Assembly (NCBI RefSeq): GCF_002858805.1
Contig: NZ_PJZI01000030.1
Location: 1 to 64,000, forward strand
DNA: 64,000 nt
Direction: 5' to 3'
From: Chimaeribacter arupi
Lineage (GTDB): Bacteria; Pseudomonadota; Gammaproteobacteria; Enterobacterales; Enterobacteriaceae
The translations under genes and the position numbers were made by a program. The stretch's first letter is position 1, and every line of letters begins with the position of its first letter. Shown here in pieces: positions 9,184 through 18,485 of this stretch. The notes beneath the pieces were generated by a model. That model did no database searches. It had not been told where the DNA came from and saw nothing but the letters and a program-made list of their open reading frames with translations.

Positions 9184-10425
9184 ATGGCAAAAGTATCACT
9201 GGAGAAGGACAGAATTAAGTTTCTGTTAGTGGAAGGGGTCCATCAGAGCACCGTTGAAAACCTGCGTGCTGCCGGATATACCAATATCGAATACCACAAA
9301 GGCGCGCTGGATACCGAGGCGCTGAAAGCGTCCATCCGCGATGCGCACTTTGTCGGCATCCGCTCGCGTACCCAGCTTACCGAAGAGGTGTTTGCGGCGG
9401 CAGAAAAGCTGGTGGCAGTCGGCTGTTTCTGCATCGGCACCAACCAGGTTGACCTGAACGCCGCCACCAAACGCGGCATTCCGGTGTTCAACGCGCCTTT
9501 CTCCAATACCCGATCCGTAGCCGAAATGGTGCTTGGCGAACTGCTGCTGATGATGCGCGGCATCCCGGCGGCCAACGCCAAAGCGCACCGCGGCGTCTGG
9601 CATAAACTGGCCGTCGGCTCGTTTGAAGCGCGCGGCAAACGCCTCGGCATCATCGGTTACGGCCACATCGGTATGCAGCTTGGCGTACTGGCCGAAGGGC
9701 TGGGGATGCAGGTCTATTTCTATGACATCGAGAACAAGCTGCCGCTCGGCAACGCCCAGCAGGTACGCCACCTCTCGGAACTGCTGAACATGAGCGATGT
9801 GGTGTCGCTGCATGTGCCGGAAACGCCGTCCACGCAGAATATGATGGGCGTGGAAGAGTTCAAACTGATGAAGCCGGGCGCAATCCTGATCAACGCCTCA
9901 CGCGGCACGGTTGTGGACATCCCGGCGCTGTGTGACGCGCTGGCGAGCAAACACCTGTCCGGCGCGGCGATTGACGTCTTCCCGGAAGAACCGGCCACCA
10001 ACAGCGATCCGTTCAACTCCCCGCTGTGCGAGTTCGACAACGTGATCCTGACGCCGCACATCGGCGGTTCTACCCAGGAGGCGCAGGAAAATATCGGTTC
10101 CGAAGTGGCCGGCAAGCTGGCGAAATACTCTGACAACGGCTCTACGCTGTCGGCGGTCAACTTCCCGGAAGTGTCGCTGCCGAGCCACGGTGCCAATGCC
10201 CGCCGTTTGCTGCACATCCATGAAAACCGCCCTGGCGTGCTGACGCGCATCAACCAGATCTTTGCAGAGCAGGGCATCAACATTGCCGCGCAGTACCTGC
10301 AAACCAGCCCGGAAATCGGCTATGTGGTGATTGACGTCGAAAGCGACAGCGCAGACGGCGCTAACACCGCGCTGCAAATGATGAAAGCCATCCCCGGCAC
10401 GATTCGCGCCCGTCTGCTTTACTGA
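9184..10425 (+). CDS. serA: D-3-phosphoglycerate dehydrogenase
   Basis: First enzyme of serine synthesis: NAD-dependent oxidation of 3-phosphoglycerate, feedback-inhibited by L-serine in E. coli. The protein has 413 residues, against 410 in E. coli. The Rossmann motif GYGHIGMQLG starts at Gly159, the NAD-domain block NASRGTVVD is intact, and the catalytic His292 sits in TPHIGGSTQE. The C-terminal ACT domain (about residues 339-413, HENRPGVLTRINQIF) is the serine-binding regulatory domain. The three extra residues lie in the linker before the ACT domain (SHGANARR). It is transcribed alone and ends at a strong terminator. Confidence 0.97.
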   Translation: MAKVSLEKDRIKFLLVEGVHQSTVENLRAAGYTNIEYHKGALDTEALKASIRDAHFVGIRSRTQLTEEVFAAAEKLVAVGCFCIGTNQVDLNAATKRGIPVFNAPFSNTRSVAEMVLGELLLMMRGIPAANAKAHRGVWHKLAVGSFEARGKRLGIIGYGHIGMQLGVLAEGLGMQVYFYDIENKLPLGNAQQVRHLSELLNMSDVVSLHVPETPSTQNMMGVEEFKLMKPGAILINASRGTVVDIPALCDALASKHLSGAAIDVFPEEPATNSDPFNSPLCEFDNVILTPHIGGSTQEAQENIGSEVAGKLAKYSDNGSTLSAVNFPEVSLPSHGANARRLLHIHENRPGVLTRINQIFAEQGINIAAQYLQTSPEIGYVVIDVESDSADGANTALQMMKAIPGTIRARLLY

Positions 10426-10440
10426 CCGGTTGCCGCAGAG

Positions 10441-10469
10441 AAACGGGTGCCTCAGGCACCCGTTTTTTT
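10441..10469. terminator. Terminator between convergent serA and fau
   Basis: AAACGGGTGCC/GGCACCCGTTT perfect 11-bp stem (10441-10451 with 10455-10465), 3-nt loop, T run. It is followed at once by the 3' end of fau on the other strand. Confidence 0.93.
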
Positions 10470-10480
10470 ATGCCTGCCGC

Positions 10481-11092
10481 TCACCAGCGCCACAGCTTGC
10501 CGGGGGTGATAATCTCCGGCAACGGTACATCCCAGGCTTCAGCAGGGATGCTCTCTACCTGCTGGCAGTCATGCGCCAGCCCAATCGGGTAAGGCCCATG
10601 AGTGCGCCAGTGTGCCAGCGTGCGGTCATAAAACCCGCCGCCCATGCCCAGCCGCTGGCCGCTGTCATCAAACGCCACCAGCGGCGTCAAAATCACATCA
10701 AGCTGCGGCAACGGCAGAATATGGCGCACGTCCAGCCTTGGTTCAGGAATGCGCAAGCGATTGGGAATCAGCTCTGTGTCCGGTTGGTAGTCCAGAAACA
10801 GCAGGTGGCCGGGCGAAAAAGGGTGCAAAACCGGCAGCACGACGCGTTTGCCCAGTGACCAGAGCCGCTCAATCGTGGGGCGGGTCGGCAGTTCGCCGTC
10901 AAAAGAGAGGAAAATCGCCACGCTGTGCGCCGCCTGGATACGCGGATGGCCGGCAACCTGGTGGGCCGCCTGATGGGCGGCCTGCTGCTGCTGTCCGGGT
11001 GTCAGGGCACGGCGGCGCTGACGGACTTCCGTGCGCAGATGCTGGCGTAACAAGGCAATATCAGGGTGTTGGGCTGGAAAGTCTGTTTTCAT
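10481..11092 (-). CDS. fau: 5-formyltetrahydrofolate cyclo-ligase
   Basis: ATP-dependent conversion of 5-formyl-THF (folinate) to 5,10-methenyl-THF. The frame opens at 11110, but I prefer the internal ATG at 11092 (MKTDFPAQHPD), giving 203 residues; E. coli YgfA is shorter still, starting at MIRQRRRALTP, which aligns with VRQRRRALTP here. The conserved LGMGGGFYDRTL block near the C-terminus is the family signature. It lies directly downstream of the 6S RNA gene on the same strand, the conserved ssrS-ygfA arrangement, so it is likely expressed from the 6S transcript. Confidence 0.92.
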   Translation of the reverse strand: MKTDFPAQHPDIALLRQHLRTEVRQRRRALTPGQQQQAAHQAAHQVAGHPRIQAAHSVAIFLSFDGELPTRPTIERLWSLGKRVVLPVLHPFSPGHLLFLDYQPDTELIPNRLRIPEPRLDVRHILPLPQLDVILTPLVAFDDSGQRLGMGGGFYDRTLAHWRTHGPYPIGLAHDCQQVESIPAEAWDVPLPEIITPGKLWRW

Positions 11093-11168
11093 AGGGGAAA
11101 CCGTGTCCATACGGGAAAACGGGTCGGTGTAAACAGAACGGGCAACAGGGTGCTGCCGGGTAAAGAAG

Positions 11169-11352
11169 GGAATCTCCGAGATGCCGCCGCAGGCTGTAAC
11201 CCTTGAACCCTTGGTTCAAGGTGAACGCAGCGTCGTAACTTTAAGGCTTCTCGGACGGACCGAGCATGCTCACCAATTACGGATCGCCACATTCTTGTGG
11301 TATGAAATATCGGCTCAGGGGACTGGCCCGCTGACGAACACCTCAGAGAAAT
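11169..11352 (-). ncRNA. ssrS: 6S RNA
   Basis: 184-nt 6S RNA, the regulator that sequesters sigma-70 RNA polymerase in stationary phase. On the minus strand it begins ATTTCTCTGAGGTG and ends CTCGGAGATTCC, and the internal stretch matches E. coli 6S RNA closely, including GGCCAGTCCCCTGAGCC and the CCTTGAACC...GGTTCAAGG inverted repeat. The length equals the mature E. coli RNA. It lies between zapA and fau on the same strand, the universal gammaproteobacterial context. Confidence 0.97.
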
Positions 11353-11368
11353 TTTTTACTCGCTGCTG

Positions 11369-11397
11369 ACTCTAAAGATCTTACATTTAAAAATCAA
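11369..11397 (-). promoter_or_regulatory. Candidate ssrS P1-type promoter
   Basis: On the minus strand, TTGATT (complement of 11392-11397) and TAGAGT (complement of 11369-11374) are 17 bp apart. This predicts a start about 10 nt before the mature 5' end at 11352, close to the known short-precursor promoter of E. coli 6S RNA. Confidence 0.6.
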
Positions 11398-11470
11398 CTG
11401 CTTAAGTATTCATTTTTTGCTTCATTGCGCCGTTAACAGCACATTTTTTTCGAAACACCGTGATGGCCGG

Positions 11471-11800
11471 TTATTCGAAGGGGGCACCCTGACGTTCAGA
11501 AATGCGACCCTGTTCAAGCAGCGCCTGTTCGATGGTCTGTTGCAACATCCGGATGCGCTGTTCCATATTGGCGGCATAGTCACGCGTTTTCAAGCGTTCT
11601 TGCGCCAGTTCGTGACACACGTTCAGTGCCGCGATGAAAACCAGTTGTTCTGTATTTGTGACTCTAGTGCGAACTTTCAGATCTTGCAACCGCTGGTTCA
11701 GATCTTCTGCGGCCAGATTCAACGCATCTTGTTGCTCTGGCGGGCAGTTTACCCGTAATGAGCGACCAAAAATTTGAATATCTACCGGTTGTGCAGCCAT
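11471..11800 (-). CDS. zapA: Cell division protein ZapA
   Basis: Cytosolic Z-ring associated protein that cross-links FtsZ filaments. The protein has 109 residues, as in E. coli, beginning [20 protein letters not shown]. The C-terminal half forms the dimerising coiled coil ([19 protein letters not shown]). The frame opens at a TTG at 11818, but the ATG at 11800 has AGGAAGG ideally placed and matches the family start. It is divergent from ygfB and upstream of ssrS. Confidence 0.95.
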   Translation of the reverse strand: MAAQPVDIQIFGRSLRVNCPPEQQDALNLAAEDLNQRLQDLKVRTRVTNTEQLVFIAALNVCHELAQERLKTRDYAANMEQRIRMLQQTIEQALLEQGRISERQGAPFE

Positions 11801-12043
11801 GCCACCTTCCTGCCTCAATTTCCGCGTCCGCTTACCGCACCGGTTAAAGCGGGCGCCACTATATATACCTCAATACCAAGATACAACCCCTTTCCAACGG
11901 GGAATTCCCCTGGACCGCAGCGCCTACTCTACTAAGCTGTCAGGGATAATCAACCCTTAACCGGGTCTCTGCTAATCTGGTACAGCGACGGATCTTGGTG
12001 GTAGCATACCATGAACTTATCCTGCCAACGATGACCAATACGT

Positions 12044-12619
12044 ATGTCGATACATAATCCTTACCCTACTTATGATGCCGTTAATCAGGCACTCCGCCAG
12101 CAGGCGGTCGCACTCACGGCCGCAGAGATGCACGGCCTGGTCAGCGGTTTGCTGTGTGGCGGTAACCGTGATGCCAGCTGGCAGACGCTGGTGCATGACC
12201 TCACCAACGAGGGCATCGCCTTCCCGCAGGCGCTGAATGCGCCGTTGCAGGCGCTCTATCAGGTGACGCGTGACACGCTGGAAGATGACGGTTTCGAATT
12301 CCGTATGCTGATGCCGGATGACGAAGCCAGCGTCTTTGACCGGGCGGATGCGCTCTCCGGCTGGGTTAACCACTTCCTGCTCGGCCTCGGCGTGATGCAG
12401 CCGAAGCTCTCCCAGGTCAAGGACGAAGTGGGCGAGGCGATTGACGACCTGCGCAACATCGCCCAGCTGGGATATGAGGAAGATGAGGATCAGGAAGAAC
12501 TGGAGCAGTCGCTGGAAGAGGTAGTGGAATACGTGCGCGTCGCGGCGATCCTCTGCCATGCGGAATTTGCTGAACCGGGCCCCACTGCGCCGGAAGTGCG
12601 CAAGCCTACGCTGCACTGA
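12044..12619 (+). CDS. ygfB: UPF0149 family protein YgfB
   Basis: 191-residue cytosolic protein of the YgfB/UPF0149 family. The region [17 protein letters not shown], the block [19 protein letters not shown] and the acidic motif [16 protein letters not shown] are the family's conserved parts. The biochemical role is unsettled; in Pseudomonas a homologue influences expression of resistance genes. It starts the ygfB-pepP-ubiH-ubiI cluster, 55 bp ahead of pepP. The start ATG 12044 matches E. coli (MSI...). It is divergent from zapA. Confidence 0.93.
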   Translation: MSIHNPYPTYDAVNQALRQQAVALTAAEMHGLVSGLLCGGNRDASWQTLVHDLTNEGIAFPQALNAPLQALYQVTRDTLEDDGFEFRMLMPDDEASVFDRADALSGWVNHFLLGLGVMQPKLSQVKDEVGEAIDDLRNIAQLGYEEDEDQEELEQSLEEVVEYVRVAAILCHAEFAEPGPTAPEVRKPTLH

Positions 12620-12674
12620 GCCGCCGTGCCCCGGTAAATAACAGGTTGTTAACGCAGAGTTTAAGGAGAAGGTG

Positions 12675-13985
12675 ATGACCCAGCAGGAGTTTCAGAATCG
12701 CCGCCAGGCACTTCTGGCAAAAATGGCCCCGGCCAGTGCCGCGCTGATTTTTGCTGCCCCGGAAGCCGCCCGCAACGCGGACAGCGACTACCCGTACCGC
12801 CAGGACAGCGATTTCTGGTATCTCACCGGCTTTAATGAACCGGAAGCGGTGCTGATCCTGATTAAAAGCGATGACACCCACAACCACAGCGTGCTGTTTA
12901 ACCGGGTGCGTGACCTGACGGCGGAGATCTGGTTCGGCCGCCGTCTGGGGCAGGAGGCGGCCCCGGCCAAACTGGGGGTGGATCGCGCCCTGCCGTTTGA
13001 TGAGATCGGCACGCAACTGCACCTGCTGCTGAACGGGCTGGATGTGGTCTACCATGCGCAGGGCCACTATGCCTACGCCGACACCCTGGTGTTCGGCGCG
13101 CTGGAAAAACTGCGCAACGGCGCGCGGCAGAACCTCGCCGCCCCGGCGACGATCACCGACTGGCGGCCGTGGCTGCATGAGATGCGGCTGTTCAAATCGC
13201 CGGAAGAGATTGCCGTCATGCGCCGCGCCGGGGAGATCACGGCGCTGGCGCATACCCGTGCGATGGAGCGCTGCCGCCCCGGCATGTTTGAGTATCAGCT
13301 GGAGGGCGAAATCCAGCATGAATTCACCCGCCACGGCGCGCGCTTCCCGGCTTACAACACCATTGTCGGCAGCGGCGAGAATGCCTGCATCCTGCACTAC
13401 ACCGAAAACGAGTGTGAAATGCAGGACGGCGATCTGGTGCTGATCGATGCCGGCTGCGAATACCGCAGCTACGCGGGGGACATCACCCGCACCTTCCCGG
13501 TCAACGGCAAATTTACCCCGGCCCAGCGCGCCGTCTATGACATCGTGCTGGCGGCCGAATACAAGGCGCTGGAACTCTACCGCCCCGGCACCAGTATGCT
13601 GGAAGTGACGCAGGCGGTGGCGCGGGTGATGATCGACGGGCTGGTGCGGCTCGGCATCCTGCACGGTGAGACAGAGCAACTGCTGGCGGAAAAAGCTTAC
13701 CGCCCGTTCTTTATGCATGGCCTGTCACACTGGCTGGGGCTGGACGTGCATGACGTCGGCCACTACGGCACCGACCGCGACCGCGTGCTGGAACCGGGGA
13801 TGGTGCTGACCGTGGAGCCGGGGCTGTATATTGCGCCGGACGCCAATGTCCCGGCTGAATACCGCGGCATCGGCGTGCGGATTGAGGATGACATCCTGAT
13901 CACCGCTGACGGCAACGAGATCCTGACCGGCGGCGTGGTGAAAGAAGCCGACGAGATTGAGGCGCTGATGGCGGCGGCACGGTAA
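12675..13985 (+). CDS. pepP: Xaa-Pro aminopeptidase P
   Basis: Manganese metallopeptidase (M24B) that removes N-terminal residues preceding proline. With ATG 12675 it has 436 residues. A GTG at 12672 is also in frame, but the Shine-Dalgarno AAGGAG at 12663-12668 is better spaced from the ATG. Metal ligands are visible: Asp258 in LIDAGC, Asp269 in GDITRTF, His in HGLSHWLGLDVHDVG, and Glu in TVEPGLY and IRIEDD. Its stop is 4 bp before the ubiH start, so translation is probably coupled. Confidence 0.95.
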   Translation: MTQQEFQNRRQALLAKMAPASAALIFAAPEAARNADSDYPYRQDSDFWYLTGFNEPEAVLILIKSDDTHNHSVLFNRVRDLTAEIWFGRRLGQEAAPAKLGVDRALPFDEIGTQLHLLLNGLDVVYHAQGHYAYADTLVFGALEKLRNGARQNLAAPATITDWRPWLHEMRLFKSPEEIAVMRRAGEITALAHTRAMERCRPGMFEYQLEGEIQHEFTRHGARFPAYNTIVGSGENACILHYTENECEMQDGDLVLIDAGCEYRSYAGDITRTFPVNGKFTPAQRAVYDIVLAAEYKALELYRPGTSMLEVTQAVARVMIDGLVRLGILHGETEQLLAEKAYRPFFMHGLSHWLGLDVHDVGHYGTDRDRVLEPGMVLTVEPGLYIAPDANVPAEYRGIGVRIEDDILITADGNEILTGGVVKEADEIEALMAAAR

Positions 13986-13989
13986 GCGT

Positions 13990-15168
13990 ATGAGCATGAT
14001 TATTGTAGGCGGCGGTATGGTCGGGGCCACGCTGGCACTGGCCGTTTCCGCCCTGACCCAGGGCAAGGTGCGGGTGGATCTGGTCGAGGCGGCGTTGCCG
14101 GAAGACCGGAAGCACCCCGGCTTTGATGCGCGGGCGATTGCCCTGGCGCAAGGCACCTGCCGCCAGCTGGCGCGCATCGGCATCTGGCCCGCCCTGCGTG
14201 ACTGCGCCACGCCGATCACCCATGTGCACGTCAGTGACCGCGGCCATGCGGGGCTGGTGAACCTGCACGCGCAGGATTTCCACGTCACCGAACTCGGCAA
14301 CGTGGTGGAGCTGCATGACGCCGGGCGGCGGCTGTTTGCGCTGCTGCGTAAGGCACCGGGCGTGCATCTGCACTGCCCGGCGAAAGTCGTCAATGTGGAC
14401 CGGCAAATCGGGCATGCCGGTGTCACGCTGGATACCGGCGAAACCCTGACCGCCCAGTTGCTGGTGGCGGCGGACGGCTCCCACTCGGCGCTGGCCCGCG
14501 CCTGCCAGGTACAGTGGCAGGTGAGCGACTACCCGCAGATCGCGGTGATCGCCAACGTCACTACCGCGGAATTGCCGCAAGGGCGGGCGTTTGAACGCTT
14601 TACCGAATACGGGCCGCTGGCGCTGCTGCCGATGTCACAGGGGCGCAGCTCGCTGGTCTGGTGCCATCCGCGTGAGCGGCAGGCGGAGGTCAGCAACTGG
14701 AATGAGGCGGACTTTATCAGCCAACTGCAACAGGCGTTTGGCTGGCGGCTCGGCAAAATCCTTAAAGCCGGCCAGCGGGAGATTTACCCGCTGCACCTGC
14801 GCACCGCGCACAGCCACATCAGCCACCGCCTGGCACTGGCAGGCAATGCGGCGCAAACCCTGCACCCGATTGCCGGGCAGGGCTTTAACCTCGGCCTGCG
14901 GGATGTCATGACGCTGGCGGAAACCGTGGCCGATGCCGCCGCACAGGGGCAGGATGTGGGCAGCGGGGCGGTGCTCAGCGCGTACCAGGCGCGCCGCCGG
15001 CCCGATCAGCAGGCCACCGTCGGGGTGACGGACGGCCTGATTCACCTTTTCGCCAACCGTTACGCGCCGCTGGCAGCCGGGCGTAACCTTGGTTTGATGG
15101 CAATGGAACAGACTCCACTGCTGCGCGACGCCTTTGCCCGCCGGACCCTGGGATGGGTGGCGCGCTGA
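13990..15168 (+). CDS. ubiH: 2-octaprenyl-6-methoxyphenol hydroxylase
   Basis: FAD-dependent monooxygenase that hydroxylates C4 of the aromatic ring in ubiquinone synthesis. The protein has 392 residues. The N-terminal dinucleotide motif IIVGGGMVGATLAL is at residues 4-17. The second FAD motif is GNAAQTLHPIAGQGFNLGLRD, and the GD-type loop VAADGSHS is present. It lies between pepP and ubiI, as in E. coli. The gap to ubiI is 19 bp. Starting at ATG 13990 gives MSMIIVGGG, matching E. coli MSVIIVGGG. Confidence 0.95.
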   Translation: MSMIIVGGGMVGATLALAVSALTQGKVRVDLVEAALPEDRKHPGFDARAIALAQGTCRQLARIGIWPALRDCATPITHVHVSDRGHAGLVNLHAQDFHVTELGNVVELHDAGRRLFALLRKAPGVHLHCPAKVVNVDRQIGHAGVTLDTGETLTAQLLVAADGSHSALARACQVQWQVSDYPQIAVIANVTTAELPQGRAFERFTEYGPLALLPMSQGRSSLVWCHPRERQAEVSNWNEADFISQLQQAFGWRLGKILKAGQREIYPLHLRTAHSHISHRLALAGNAAQTLHPIAGQGFNLGLRDVMTLAETVADAAAQGQDVGSGAVLSAYQARRRPDQQATVGVTDGLIHLFANRYAPLAAGRNLGLMAMEQTPLLRDAFARRTLGWVAR

Positions 15169-15187
15169 GGCCAACAGGAAACTCATT

Positions 15188-16399
15188 ATGCAATCTTTTG
15201 ATGTGGTCATTGCCGGTGGCGGCATGGTTGGGCTGGCACTGGCGTGCAGCCTGCACGGCAGCGGGCTGCGTATTGCGGTGCTGGAGCACCAGCCGCAGCA
15301 GGAGACGCCGCTGACGGCGGAACACTCGGTGCGTGTTTCGGCGATTAACGCCGCCAGTGAGCGCCTGCTGCAACATATCGGCGTCTGGGACGAGATCACC
15401 GCACGCCGCGCCAGCCCCTATGCCGGGATGGAAGTGTGGGATCATGACAGTTTCGGCCGGATCGCGTTCCGTGCTGATGATTACGGGTATGCCCATCTGG
15501 GGCATATTATTGAGAACCCGGTGCTGCAACAGGCGCTGTGGCAGCGCGCCGCCTCGCTCTCTGAGGTGACGATGCTGGCCCCGGCGCAGCTGAAAAGCGT
15601 GGCCTGGGGTGAAAACGAAGCCTTTATCACGCTGGAAGATGGCCGGATGCTGACCGCCCGGCTGGTGGTCGGTGCGGACGGTGCCAACTCCTGGCTGCGC
15701 CGCCACGCGGATATCCCGCTGACCTTCTGGGACTACGGCCACACCGCGCTGGTCGCCACCATCCGCACCGAGGAGCCGCATCAGGGCGTGGCGCGGCAGG
15801 TATTCCACGGCGACGGCATCCTGGCGTTCCTGCCGTTCTCAGACCCGCACCTCTGCTCGATTGTCTGGTCACTGCCGCCGGATGACGCAGCAAGGCTGGC
15901 CGCGCTGGATGAAGCCGCGTTCAACCGCGAGCTGGCGATGCAGTTTGACCTGCGCCTGGGCCTGTGCCGGGTCGAGGGCGAACGCCACACCTTCCCGCTG
16001 ACCGGCCGTTACGCCCGCAGTTTTGCCGGCCACCGGCTGGCGCTGATTGGCGACGCAGCGCACACCGTGCACCCGCTGGCCGGGCAGGGGGTCAACCTAG
16101 GCTTTATGGATGCCGCCGAGCTGTCGGCTGAAATCCGCCGCCTGCAAAAGCAGGGCAAAGATTTCGGCCAGCATCTCTACCTGAAGCGTTATGAGCGCCG
16201 CCGCAAACACAGCGCCGCGCTGATGCTGGCGGGGATGCAAGGGTTCCGCGATCTGTTTGCCGGGCAGAACCCGGCGAAAAAGCTGCTGCGTGATCTCGGC
16301 CTGACGCTGGCAGACAGCCTGCCGGGCGTGAAACCGCGTCTGGTGCGCCAGGCGATGGGCTTAAACGATCTGCCTGACTGGCTTAATCCCCCGGCCTGA
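15188..16399 (+). CDS. ubiI: 2-octaprenylphenol hydroxylase (C5)
   Basis: FAD monooxygenase that introduces the C5 hydroxyl in aerobic ubiquinone synthesis (formerly visC). The frame extends to 15134 inside ubiH, but the conserved start is MQSFDVVIAGGGMVGL at ATG 15188, giving 403 residues against 400 in E. coli. FAD motifs: GGGMVGLALA, VGADGANSWLR, and GDAAHTVHPLAGQGVNLGF. It is a paralogue of ubiH next door; both share the UbiH/F family fold. A hairpin follows the stop. Confidence 0.95.
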   Translation: MQSFDVVIAGGGMVGLALACSLHGSGLRIAVLEHQPQQETPLTAEHSVRVSAINAASERLLQHIGVWDEITARRASPYAGMEVWDHDSFGRIAFRADDYGYAHLGHIIENPVLQQALWQRAASLSEVTMLAPAQLKSVAWGENEAFITLEDGRMLTARLVVGADGANSWLRRHADIPLTFWDYGHTALVATIRTEEPHQGVARQVFHGDGILAFLPFSDPHLCSIVWSLPPDDAARLAALDEAAFNRELAMQFDLRLGLCRVEGERHTFPLTGRYARSFAGHRLALIGDAAHTVHPLAGQGVNLGFMDAAELSAEIRRLQKQGKDFGQHLYLKRYERRRKHSAALMLAGMQGFRDLFAGQNPAKKLLRDLGLTLADSLPGVKPRLVRQAMGLNDLPDWLNPPA

Positions 16400-16410
16400 G
16401 GGGGATAACC

Positions 16411-16436
16411 GGCGGCAAACGCCTCTGTTTGCCGCC
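16411..16436 (+). terminator. Hairpin after ubiI, weak T run
   Basis: GGCGGCAAAC/GTTTGCCGCC perfect 10-bp stem with a 6-nt loop, 12 bp past the ubiI stop. The downstream tract is only weakly T-rich, so it is terminator-like rather than certain. Confidence 0.6.
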
Positions 16437-16895
16437 TGATACTGACTTTTCCCCCGGTTTTCCTGCTGTTCCTTCATTGGCCTCCTCTGACCTGACCGCC
16501 ATGCCCCAAAACAGGGCAGGCTGCCGCGCGTTTGAAATATTCTAATTTCACTCCCTGTTTCGCATTAGTTTATATTATCCGATGACCGGAATCTGTTTGT
16601 CGTATTTCAGGCTCTGAGCCTCTTTTTGTTATGGAATATCGTATGAACTGCGGGCGGATTGTTAATTATGTGCCGTGCACCGCAGTTTTTCAGTGGAATA
16701 TTCTGCACGATAAGGCCGCACTTTTTTGGTGCCCGTCAGAATCCGGCCTATTTCAGCTTATGGAACAGCACCCGGTTCGGTGATAAGTTCAGCAAAAGGA
16801 TAACGATTGCGTCGCTATACTTTTGCTGACGGGATTGATTAAAAAACCACCGGAATGATCGGCACAATCACATATCAGCAGGCAATGAGGGAAAC
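16437..16895 (+). other. gcvT leader, AT-rich intergenic region
   Basis: This gap of about 460 bp should hold the gcv promoter (GcvA-, Lrp- and PurR-controlled in E. coli). From about 16540 to 16860 it is visibly more AT-rich than the flanking genes. It contains a short hairpin AGGCT/AGCCT followed by CTTTTT (16609-16626) and a longer-range AACTGCGG/CCGCAGTT pairing (16646-16653 with 16680-16687) followed by Ts. It also holds a 50-residue open frame listed separately. Confidence 0.45.
16631..16783 (+). pseudogene. Possible remnant of a winged-helix transcriptional regulator
   Basis: A 50-residue open frame from ATG 16631 (or ATG 16643) ends at TGA 16781. It contains CPSESGLFQLMEQHPVR, which resembles the first helix region of OmpR/CadC-type winged-helix DNA-binding domains (typical form: L-P-S-E-x-x-L-x-x-L-L-E-H-P-G). 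After the stop the frame is lost, and the usual -R-V-V-S-R- continuation is replaced. It lies in an AT-rich patch with no clear Shine-Dalgarno sequence. The homology is inferred from pattern only; it may be chance. Confidence 0.3.
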
Positions 16896-17993
16896 ATGGC
16901 AAAGCAGACCCCGCTCTATGATCAACACGTCGCGTGCGGCGCGCGCATGGTGGATTTCCACGGCTGGATGATGCCGCTGCACTACGGCTCACAGCTCGAT
17001 GAACACCACGCCGTGCGTCAGGACGCCGGGATGTTTGACGTCTCGCACATGACGATTGTGGATGTGAACGGCGCACGCACCCGCGAATTCCTGCGTCACC
17101 TGCTGGCCAATGACGTTGCCAAACTGACCCAGCCGGGCAAAGCGCTCTACACCGGGATGCTGAACGCCTCCGGCGGGGTGATTGATGATTTGATCGTCTA
17201 CTTCCTGGCGGAAGACACCTTCCGGCTGGTGGTGAACTCCGCGACGCGGGAAAAAGACCTGGCGTGGATCACCGAACACGCCGCGCCCTATGGCGTGGCC
17301 CTGAGTGAACGTGACGATCTGGCGCTGATTGCGGTGCAAGGCCCGCAGGCCAAAGAGCGCGCCGGCACACTGTTTACCGACGCACAACGTCAGGCGGTAG
17401 ACGGCATGAAACCGTTCTTCGGCGTACAGGCCGAAGATCTGTTTATCGCCACCACCGGCTACACCGGCGAAGCGGGTTATGAGATCGCCCTGCCTAATGA
17501 AAAAGCCGCCGACTTCTGGCAGCAATTGCTGGCGGCCGGGGTGAAACCGGCGGGCCTCGGCGCGCGTGACACGCTGCGGCTGGAAGCGGGCATGAACCTC
17601 TACGGCCAGGAGATGGACGAAGGCGTCTCACCGCTGGCGGCCAACATGGGCTGGACCATCGCCTGGCAACCGGAAGATCGTGATTTCATCGGCCGTGAAG
17701 CGCTGGAGAAGCAGCGCGAGCAGGGCACGGAGCAATTGGTCGGCCTGGTAATGACGGAAAAAGGCGTATTGCGTAACGGCCTGCCGGTGCACTTTATCGA
17801 TGAAGCCGGTAATACCCAGCAGGGCATCATCACCAGCGGCTCCTTCTCCCCGACGCTGGGCTTCAGCATTGCGCTGGCCCGCGTCCCGGCCGGTATCGGC
17901 GACCACGCGATTGTGCAAATCCGTAACCGCGAAATGCCGGTACGGGTGACGAAACCTATTTTTGTGCGGGCCGGAAAACCGGTCGCGCAGTAA
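16896..17993 (+). CDS. gcvT: Glycine cleavage system T protein (aminomethyltransferase)
   Basis: Tetrahydrofolate-dependent release of ammonia and transfer of the methylene group from the lipoyl arm of GcvH. The protein has 365 residues, one more than E. coli. The N-terminal block [20 protein letters not shown], the GMFDVSHM motif, and the C-terminal LARVPAG region fit the family. It is the first gene of gcvTHP, with gcvH starting 26 bp downstream. The long AT-rich leader upstream suggests regulation by GcvA/Lrp-type proteins as in E. coli, though I could not pick out specific sites. Confidence 0.96.
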   Translation: MAKQTPLYDQHVACGARMVDFHGWMMPLHYGSQLDEHHAVRQDAGMFDVSHMTIVDVNGARTREFLRHLLANDVAKLTQPGKALYTGMLNASGGVIDDLIVYFLAEDTFRLVVNSATREKDLAWITEHAAPYGVALSERDDLALIAVQGPQAKERAGTLFTDAQRQAVDGMKPFFGVQAEDLFIATTGYTGEAGYEIALPNEKAADFWQQLLAAGVKPAGLGARDTLRLEAGMNLYGQEMDEGVSPLAANMGWTIAWQPEDRDFIGREALEKQREQGTEQLVGLVMTEKGVLRNGLPVHFIDEAGNTQQGIITSGSFSPTLGFSIALARVPAGIGDHAIVQIRNREMPVRVTKPIFVRAGKPVAQ

Positions 17994-18019
17994 CTCATTA
18001 TTTTAAAGGAGAAGGCCCG

Positions 18020-18406
18020 ATGAGCAATGTGCCAACCGAACTGAAATATGCGAGCTCCCACGAATGGGTGCGTGACGAAGGCAACGGCGTTTATTGCGTC
18101 GGCATTACCGAGCACGCCCAGGAGTTGCTGGGCGACATGGTATTTGTTGACCTGCCGGAAGTGGGCCGTGAGGTCACCGCCGGTGAAGATTGCGCGGTGG
18201 CGGAATCGGTCAAGGCCGCCTCTGACATCTACGCGCCGATCGGCGGTGAAATTGTTGAGGTGAACGGCGAGCTGGATGGCTCCCCGGAGCTGGTCAACAG
18301 CGAACCCTACGCCGCCGGTTGGCTGTTTAAAATCAAGGCGGCTGGCCCGTCCGAGCTGGGGAACCTGCTGGACGCTGCCGCCTACCAGAGCAGCATTGAC
18401 GAATAA
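18020..18406 (+). CDS. gcvH: Glycine cleavage system H protein
   Basis: Lipoyl carrier protein of 128 residues that shuttles the aminomethyl intermediate between P, T and L proteins. The lipoylation site is Lys65 in [13 protein letters not shown], at the same position as in E. coli. Its Shine-Dalgarno AAGGAGAAGG is strong. It lies between gcvT and gcvP. A GC-rich hairpin (GCCCGGC/GCCGGGC) in the 79-bp gap before gcvP may influence relative expression. Confidence 0.97.
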   Translation: MSNVPTELKYASSHEWVRDEGNGVYCVGITEHAQELLGDMVFVDLPEVGREVTAGEDCAVAESVKAASDIYAPIGGEIVEVNGELDGSPELVNSEPYAAGWLFKIKAAGPSELGNLLDAAAYQSSIDE

Positions 18407-18485
18407 TCCCCGCAGCCCGGCCCCGCGCCGGGCATGATCCGCCGCCCGTGCCCGACCCGATGCATGATTTCAGGAATCTGTAGCA

